A stretch of DNA of 36,404 bases from Bacteroidota bacterium. GTDB taxonomy: Bacteria > Bacteroidota > Bacteroidia > Bacteroidales > VadinHA17. The translations under genes and the position numbers were made by a program. The notes under the pieces were generated by a model, which worked only from the letters and a program-made list of their open reading frames with translations, made no database searches and was not told the origin of the DNA. The stretch lies in the NCBI GenBank assembly GCA_030605195.1, contig JAUWBB010000005.1, forward strand, positions 1-36,404, read 5' to 3'. How positions within the stretch are numbered: the first letter of the stretch is position 1; every line of letters starts with the position of its first letter. Below, piece after piece: positions 31,787 through 36,404 of this stretch.

Positions 31787-32785
31787 TTATAGTCCTAGTT
31801 TTTCAGATATTTCAAGCATTCTTATTATCGGAATTTCAGCCTTTATTCGCATTTCTTCATTTAAAACGATCTCCGGTTGCTCATACTTCAAACAATTATA
31901 AACTTTCTTTGTTGTAATTAATTTCATAAAATTACAATCATTGCACCCGCATGTTGAATCTTTTGGTGGAGCAGGAATGAAAATTTTCCCAGGATTTTTT
32001 TTCTTCATTTGATGAATTATTCCAGATTCTGTTGCAACAATAAACTTTTCTGCTCTATCTTCAACTGTAAATTTCAACAAAGAAGAAGTTGATCCTATAT
32101 GATCAGCTACTATCAAAATTGGTTTCTCACATTCCGGATGAGCAATTATTTTCGCTTCAGGATTTTCCTTTTTTAATTCAAGTATCCTTTCCAGGCTAAA
32201 TTCCTCATGAACATGACAAGCTCCATCCCATATAACCATTTTTCTTCCAGTAATACTATTTATATAATTACCTAAGTTTTTATCAGGTGCGAATATTATT
32301 TTTTCATTTTTTGGTAATGATTCTACAATCTGAACTGCATTTGAAGAAGTACAAACAATATCAGTAAGCGTTTTTATCCTTGCCGTGGTATTTACATAAC
32401 AAATTACGGTATGATCCCTATATTTATTTTTAAATGTTTCGAAATCTTCATACAAACAGGACTCTGCTAATGAACAGCCTGCATTTAAGTCAGGTAATAA
32501 AACTTTTTTATTTGGTGCAAGTATTTTTGCTGTTTCAGCCATAAAATGCACACCTGCAAATACAATAATATCAGCTTTTGATTTTGCTGCCTTTTGTGAC
32601 AAAGCTAAGCTATCCCCAACAAAATCAGCAATATCCTGAACATCTCCTTCCTGATAATAATGTGCTAACAGAATAGCATTTTTACTTTTTTTCAATTTCT
32701 TAATCTCATCAACAATATTTATTGAATTATCAATTTCTTTATCGATGTAACCTTTTTCTTTTAATTCTTCATAATTAACATTCAT
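31787..32785 (-). CDS. nadA: Quinolinate synthase
   Basis: A 332-residue [4Fe-4S] enzyme that makes quinolinate from iminoaspartate and dihydroxyacetone phosphate in NAD synthesis. The three cluster cysteine positions are Cys104 (NAGCSLAESC), Cys190 (WDGACHVHEE) and the CGCNDC group at 279-284. Other motifs are LAHYYQEGDVQDIADFVGDS, FAGVHFMAETAKIL and TESGIIHQM. A longer ATG frame starting at 32872 adds 29 residues rich in Asn, Ile and Tyr that are foreign to the family, so I choose the ATG at 32785. nadB and nadC are not in the window. Confidence 0.95.
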   Translation of the reverse strand: MNVNYEELKEKGYIDKEIDNSINIVDEIKKLKKSKNAILLAHYYQEGDVQDIADFVGDSLALSQKAAKSKADIIVFAGVHFMAETAKILAPNKKVLLPDLNAGCSLAESCLYEDFETFKNKYRDHTVICYVNTTARIKTLTDIVCTSSNAVQIVESLPKNEKIIFAPDKNLGNYINSITGRKMVIWDGACHVHEEFSLERILELKKENPEAKIIAHPECEKPILIVADHIGSTSSLLKFTVEDRAEKFIVATESGIIHQMKKKNPGKIFIPAPPKDSTCGCNDCNFMKLITTKKVYNCLKYEQPEIVLNEEMRIKAEIPIIRMLEISEKLGL

Positions 32786-33278
32786 ATTATATATGTTTAT
32801 TTTATATTTTTTATAATATAATACATTTATTCGGTTAATTGTGTTATTAAAATATATGTTTTTTAATTGCAAATTATGATATTAAATAAATCAAAACACT
32901 TTATTAACATATATATTTATTATATATATTTTATTTTTAGTATGTTATATAAATAATTAACACTCTGTTAATTATATTTTTTGTTAAAAAAAATTAGGAA
33001 AATATACAAAAACAGATGTGAAAACCATGTTAGTTATTCATGATACAAAATTGAAAAATAAATTTTGAAAAATCATGGAAAATATTATATGAATTTCAAT
33101 ATTTATATTACAAATGAAATTTTGAAAAATAATTAAAAATAATTAACCGCATATTAAATATAGATTGTTAATTTATTTTTATACAATTTTATGAATAGAA
33201 ACTATATTATTTTCAAAACAAGTTTTAAAATAAAGCCACCTTCGGCGGGATTGTCAAATTTAGTACTATTAGCTTACA

Positions 33279-33365
33279 GTCATTCATTGTCATTTGTTGT
33301 ATTTCAATGACAGCGTAGCGAATGACCCAAATATATTTTAATTACTATCGATAACATGATAGTAA
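33279..33365. repeat. Two hairpins upstream of rpiB
   Basis: The first (33279-33326) has nested arms GTCATTC/GAATGAC and TGTCATT/AATGACA; its right arm includes CAGCGTAGCGAATGAC, like the CGAAGTGAATG strings of other repeats in the window. The second (33342-33365) is a perfect 8-bp stem TTACTATC/GATAGTAA. Confidence 0.5.
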
Positions 33366-33483
33366 GTTTTGTTTTGTAAGCGCCTATTGTTTACTATAGA
33401 CAGGAAAAAAACATTAAAATGTAGATTTTCAGAATATTAAGATAACAAAAAATACTTAAAAATGTTAAATTGATTTATTTTGT

Positions 33484-33491
33484 TAAATTTG
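33484..33491 (+). promoter_or_regulatory. Bacteroidota-type -7 promoter element for rpiB
   Basis: TAAATTTG, an exact TAnnTTTG match, 18 bp before the ATG at 33510. This short leader argues for that ATG over the in-frame TTG at 33480. Confidence 0.55.
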
Positions 33492-33509
33492 ATAGTAAAT
33501 AAAGATAAA

Positions 33510-33959
33510 ATGAAAAATTTAAAAATTGCAATATCAAGTGATCATGCAGGTTTTTTTTTGAAGGAGAAGTTAAAATCTTTTTTAACAAGTGAAGAGTATA
33601 TAATAAAGGATTTTGGAACATATTCAAAGGAAAGTGTTGATTATCCTGATTATTTTCATCCATTGGCAAGAGCGATGGAGGATAAGGAATTTAATTTTGG
33701 AATAGTTATATGTGGAAGTGGAAATGGCGCAAATATGACCTTGAATAAATATCAGGGAATAAGATCTGCTTTATGTTGGAATACAGAAATAACAAGATTA
33801 GCCAGGTCACATAATAATGCGAATGTTTGCGCATTGCCAAGCCGGTTTATCGATCTGGAACAAGCCATTGTTTTTGTAAGGACTTTTCTGAATACAACAT
33901 TCGATGGTGGACGTCATGAAAGACGAGTAATGAAAATACCTTTATGGCAAGTTGGCTAA
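33510..33959 (+). CDS. rpiB: Ribose 5-phosphate isomerase B
   Basis: A 149-residue RpiB/LacAB-family isomerase that interconverts ribose 5-phosphate and ribulose 5-phosphate in the pentose phosphate pathway. The N-terminal ISSDHAGFFLKEKL holds the conserved Asp11/His12, and the catalytic Cys68 lies in GIVICGSGNG, followed by NMTLNKYQGIRSALCW. The ARSHNNANV segment carries the conserved His. GNG in place of the E. coli GIG is, as I recall, usual in this phylum. Nine T in a row at the codons for residues 14-17 are a possible slippage site. It converges on the VanZ-like gene. Confidence 0.95.
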   Translation: MKNLKIAISSDHAGFFLKEKLKSFLTSEEYIIKDFGTYSKESVDYPDYFHPLARAMEDKEFNFGIVICGSGNGANMTLNKYQGIRSALCWNTEITRLARSHNNANVCALPSRFIDLEQAIVFVRTFLNTTFDGGRHERRVMKIPLWQVG

Positions 33960-34042
33960 ATTGTTGGCCCATCATCAATATTTTAGCAATTTAACAACTT
34001 AGTTCCGCCTGGGCGGGGCGATCTCATGAGCGAAACAAGTAA
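33960..34042. repeat. GC-rich hairpin with CTCATGAG core
   Basis: In the junction between the convergent rpiB and VanZ-like genes lies CCGCCTGGGCGG (34005-34016), a short stem, followed by GATCTCATGAGCG with the CTCATGAG palindrome at 34023-34030. The same order (TCCGC hairpin, then CTCATGA) occurs at 13563-13586. Confidence 0.55.
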
Positions 34043-34417
34043 TTAAAAAATTTTGATGAAAAAAGCATAATAAAATGTTGCAATTAATGCGCCGGCCAGA
34101 TTTGCAACAATATCCATAAATTCGGCGCTACGGTCATGAAATAAATATTGCTGAAAAATCTCTATTATCATACCATAAAATACGGAAATAACTAACGAAT
34201 AGACCAGTGAATATCTTGCACCAAGAAAATTAACAAACTTCTTAAAACCCGGGATAAGCAATATTGTCAGGGTAAAATATAAAAACACATGAATCAGCTT
34301 ATCGAGATATAATAGATCGAAGATATTTGCTTTGTCAAGATTTTTCCCGGGAATAGAACTGAGGAGAAAAATTATTATAGCCCATAAAATTGATTTCCAG
34401 AATGCCCTTATAAACAT
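34043..34417 (-). CDS. VanZ family membrane protein
   Basis: A 124-residue protein with four hydrophobic segments and the VanZ-like motif DKLIHVFLYF in the second, then GMIIEIFQQYLFHDRSAEFMDIVANLAGA in the third and fourth. The E.(F/L)QQ and D..AN..G positions are the family's conserved ones. VanZ proteins were named for low-level teicoplanin resistance, but most chromosomal members have unknown roles in the envelope. It lies between rpiB and the glycosyltransferase and is not linked to a van cluster. Confidence 0.87.
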   Translation of the reverse strand: MFIRAFWKSILWAIIIFLLSSIPGKNLDKANIFDLLYLDKLIHVFLYFTLTILLIPGFKKFVNFLGARYSLVYSLVISVFYGMIIEIFQQYLFHDRSAEFMDIVANLAGALIATFYYAFFIKIF

Positions 34418-34533
34418 ATTCTATTTTTAGCTCTTAAAATTAAGAAATAAATTTAATAAACTTTTATCAGAATTAAATATAGAACATAGCTTCGCGAATT
34501 TATTAAAAAAATATATTATTGAGAGAGATGTGT

Positions 34534-34541
34534 TAAATTTG
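34534..34541 (+). promoter_or_regulatory. Bacteroidota-type -7 promoter element for the glycosyltransferase
   Basis: TAAATTTG, an exact TAnnTTTG match, 129 bp before the ATG at 34671. The presumed leader contains the hairpin at 34604-34619. Confidence 0.45.
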
Positions 34542-34603
34542 TTTGATTGTAGCACAAGGCTGTCCAAAGGACTCCTACGGAGATGCTAAGGCTGATCCCG
34601 AAA

Positions 34604-34619
34604 CCCGATAACTATCGGG
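34604..34619. repeat. CCCGATA-TATCGGG palindrome
   Basis: CCCGATA-AC-TATCGGG is a perfect 7-bp stem with a 2-base centre. It matches the core of the palindrome at 29060-29071 (CGATAGCTATCG) apart from the central bases. Confidence 0.55.
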
Positions 34620-34670
34620 AGGCGGAGAGTAAATTCCGATACATATTAAAACCGATGTAAGGGAAAAAAA

Positions 34671-36404
34671 ATGCAGAAAAGAATAACAACAGATGAAATT
34701 CTGAAACAACTGAAGGAAGAAAGGATAAATACCTGGTTTGATCTGGGTTTATTTATTGACAGAATGAAGGAACGCAGAAAAGTACCGTCTGTAGAATTTA
34801 AAGGTTCGTATGAAGAATATAAAGATTATATAAGAAAAGGAGGGGTTGCCTTTGTTACCTTTGGGTATTCTGTTGATGGGGTAACAATTGAAATTGAAAA
34901 ATACGCGAAAATATACCGTACAAATTACCAAGGTATTAATATCCATTATATTGGAGGACTATTTAAACCGGAGTCGTATCAAATAATCGATACAAGGACA
35001 AAACGTTTTATTATTAAGGAAGCAGAAGGATTTGACAGTTGGGAACTCTACAAGGATTTCTTTTTTACAAAGCTGGAAAGAGGAAGCTCTGAATACAATA
35101 CATTGATTGTTAAATTCTGGAAACAAGTACTTACCATAACCAAAAAACTGGCGAAATACATTGAAACAAATAACATCAGGTTGTTATTTACGGTAAATGT
35201 ATGCTCAAATCCTGGAAACGTTTCTCTTGCTTTGGCTATTGTTCTGGTATCAGAATACCTTGGAATACCTGTAATTTGCAATAATCATGATTTCTATTGG
35301 GAAGGAGGAAGCAAACCGGCGGAAATTGAAGTAAAAAGATCACAGGCTGGTCCTCGCGATTTCTTTTTTATCAATTCACATCTTGGAGAATTCTTTTCAT
35401 TGGTTGAAGTTTTATTCCCATGGGAATCAAGGTCGTGGGTATCGGTGAACATTAATTACAATCAAAATAAACATCTAATTAATGTAAACGGACACAATCC
35501 GGCAAATATAAAACTAATTGGAACAGCTGTTGACACACTTGAATTCACGAATACAAATAAGAGGAAAAAGATAAACACCTTTTATCAGTTCGAAAAAATT
35601 CTCAGCAGGTATGAGGATACTCTGGTAGCATATTCTGCCGAAGATGTACTTAAACGAAAGCTGGTTAATGAAAATAGCCCAAGACCCATTCTTGTAGGAT
35701 ACCGGAGAACAAAACCCATAAGAAATTTCCTTGCTGAGAATATTGTTTTTTTACAACCAACAAGGATTATTTCACGAAAACGCATAGAAGTAGGCTTCGA
35801 ATTGATAGATAAATTACTGAAATATTCTGATTTCTCTAACAAATTCAGGGAGACAAAAAATCTAAAACTAACCATATTGGTAACCGGACCGATAGCCGCA
35901 GGTCATTATCGGTATTTTGAAAAATTATTAAAGCGTTTCTTTATTCTTCTGAATTCAATTGACAGGGAATTCAGGGACAAGGTTTATCTTGCCTTTATTT
36001 TTAGTGAACTTGACAAAGAGAAATTTAAAAAGAAGTTTGAAAACCCCGTTGGAATTACAGAGCTTTATAATATAGCCTCACTGGTGTTACTACCTAGTGA
36101 AACAGAGGGCAGGGGGTTACCAATAATAGAGTCTACTGCATGTGGTACTCCAATTTTTTGCAGTCGGTATTTTCCTGAGGATGTTTATTCTAATGTAATC
36201 GGTGAACATTTACCAGAGGAGGAAAGGCTGAACGTAATTGAATATGATGGGAAAAAGATAACCACGAACCATGTTAAAAATATTTTCGAGAGGGTATTTT
36301 TCCCACACAGGTTTAGCGAAGAAATAATGCACAATAAAAAAGCCGTTCAAATGCGGTATAGTCTTAAAGCGCTAAATGAAAATATTAAGGAAATTTGTTA
36401 TGTT
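34671..36404 (+). CDS. Glycosyltransferase, family 4-like (partial, runs off the window)
   Basis: An uninterrupted frame of 578 codons from an ATG at 34671 to the window edge, with no stop. The C-terminal part has the retaining GT-B donor site: LLPSETEGRGLPIIESTACGTPIF with the E-x7-E pair Glu479 and Glu487. The N-terminal half (VAFVTFGYSVDG near residue 60, VICNNHDFYWEGGSKPAE near residue 210) looks like the acceptor-binding Rossmann domain. It has long extra stretches and a leading helical region of about 50 residues. Such a long protein could have further domains beyond the edge. Donor and acceptor cannot be told. No other polysaccharide gene is visible except the distant flippase. Confidence 0.85.
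   Translation, partial: MQKRITTDEILKQLKEERINTWFDLGLFIDRMKERRKVPSVEFKGSYEEYKDYIRKGGVAFVTFGYSVDGVTIEIEKYAKIYRTNYQGINIHYIGGLFKPESYQIIDTRTKRFIIKEAEGFDSWELYKDFFFTKLERGSSEYNTLIVKFWKQVLTITKKLAKYIETNNIRLLFTVNVCSNPGNVSLALAIVLVSEYLGIPVICNNHDFYWEGGSKPAEIEVKRSQAGPRDFFFINSHLGEFFSLVEVLFPWESRSWVSVNINYNQNKHLINVNGHNPANIKLIGTAVDTLEFTNTNKRKKINTFYQFEKILSRYEDTLVAYSAEDVLKRKLVNENSPRPILVGYRRTKPIRNFLAENIVFLQPTRIISRKRIEVGFELIDKLLKYSDFSNKFRETKNLKLTILVTGPIAAGHYRYFEKLLKRFFILLNSIDREFRDKVYLAFIFSELDKEKFKKKFENPVGITELYNIASLVLLPSETEGRGLPIIESTACGTPIFCSRYFPEDVYSNVIGEHLPEEERLNVIEYDGKKITTNHVKNIFERVFFPHRFSEEIMHNKKAVQMRYSLKALNENIKEICYV

Larger units (their letters stand above)
32786..33509. other. Very AT-rich divergent region between nadA and rpiB
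   Basis: 724 bp with no gene larger than a dozen codons that I can support. The left 400 bases are extremely AT-rich, with TATATA and TTTAT runs. Two hairpins follow: GTCATTC/GAATGAC and TGTCATT/AATGACA nested at 33279-33326, and TTACTATC/GATAGTAA at 33342-33365. The rpiB promoter box ends the region. There is no cluster of DnaA boxes, so I do not call an origin. Confidence 0.55.

Noticed and set aside
32873-33240. Replication origin in the AT-rich gap
   Set aside because: No cluster of DnaA boxes and no dnaA nearby; AT-richness alone is not enough.
34043-34417. Glycopeptide resistance gene
   Set aside because: VanZ-like fold only; no vanHAX genes, and such chromosomal homologues are common.

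Overview
The window looks like chromosomal DNA from a member of the Bacteroidota, most likely of the Bacteroidales/Marinilabiliales type. Three things suggest this. First, several genes start just after a Bacteroidota-type -7 box (TAnnTTTG), and Shine-Dalgarno sequences are weak. Second, families largely confined to this phylum are present (DUF4271, DUF4292 and the TPR lipoprotein beside an EnvC-like protein). Third, the gene orders DUF4271-hemD-rnpA-yidD-S41 protease and flippase-dut-TPR-DUF4292-envC are typical of the phylum. All assignments come from reading the sequence and recalling families; no database search was run.

Layout. 320-6121 is mostly plus strand: deoC, a DUF4271 membrane protein, a HemD-like protein with a TTG start and its own hairpin terminator, rnpA overlapping yidD, and a C-terminal processing protease. 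6377-10038 is minus strand: polA and queD. A polyprenyl diphosphate synthase (plus, 10374-11348) converges on uvrC. 11602-25929 is a long minus-strand block: uvrC, adenine deaminase, mnmG, ybeY, an RsbW-like ATPase, an EnvC-like protein, a DUF4292 lipoprotein, a TPR lipoprotein, dut, a flippase and a cation diffusion facilitator. A cyclophilin lipoprotein and pheS follow on the plus strand. Next, on the minus strand, come osmC with an unlisted 56-residue membrane protein, ruvB, a MORN/YwqK-repeat protein and nadA. The right end holds rpiB (plus), a VanZ-like gene (minus) and a long glycosyltransferase open at the window edge.

Most genes are housekeeping: DNA replication and repair (polA, uvrC, ruvB, dut), RNA processing and translation (rnpA, ybeY, mnmG, pheS), nucleotide and cofactor metabolism (deoC, ade, rpiB, nadA, queD, hemD) and envelope biogenesis (yidD, flippase, TPR/DUF4292/EnvC-like, S41 protease). 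There is no prophage, insertion sequence, CRISPR array, tRNA or rRNA that I can see.

The most notable signals lie between the genes. A perfect 16-bp parS-type palindrome (TGTTCCACGTGGAACA) fills half of the mnmG/ade spacer, and a degenerate copy lies inside polA, which suggests a position in the origin-proximal ParB domain. The intergenic spaces are rich in palindromic and tandem repeats: a composite hairpin element at 120-274, a cluster of GTCCC hairpins, a perfect 20-bp palindrome, CTCATGAG-cored elements, AATATC heptamers and CGGCAATCTGAA units. Three of the four convergent gene junctions carry such hairpins. I found no clear novel defence or metabolic system. The best candidates for new biology are the 56-residue protein coupled to OsmC, the envelope cluster with its embedded anti-sigma-like ATPase, and the large glycosyltransferase.
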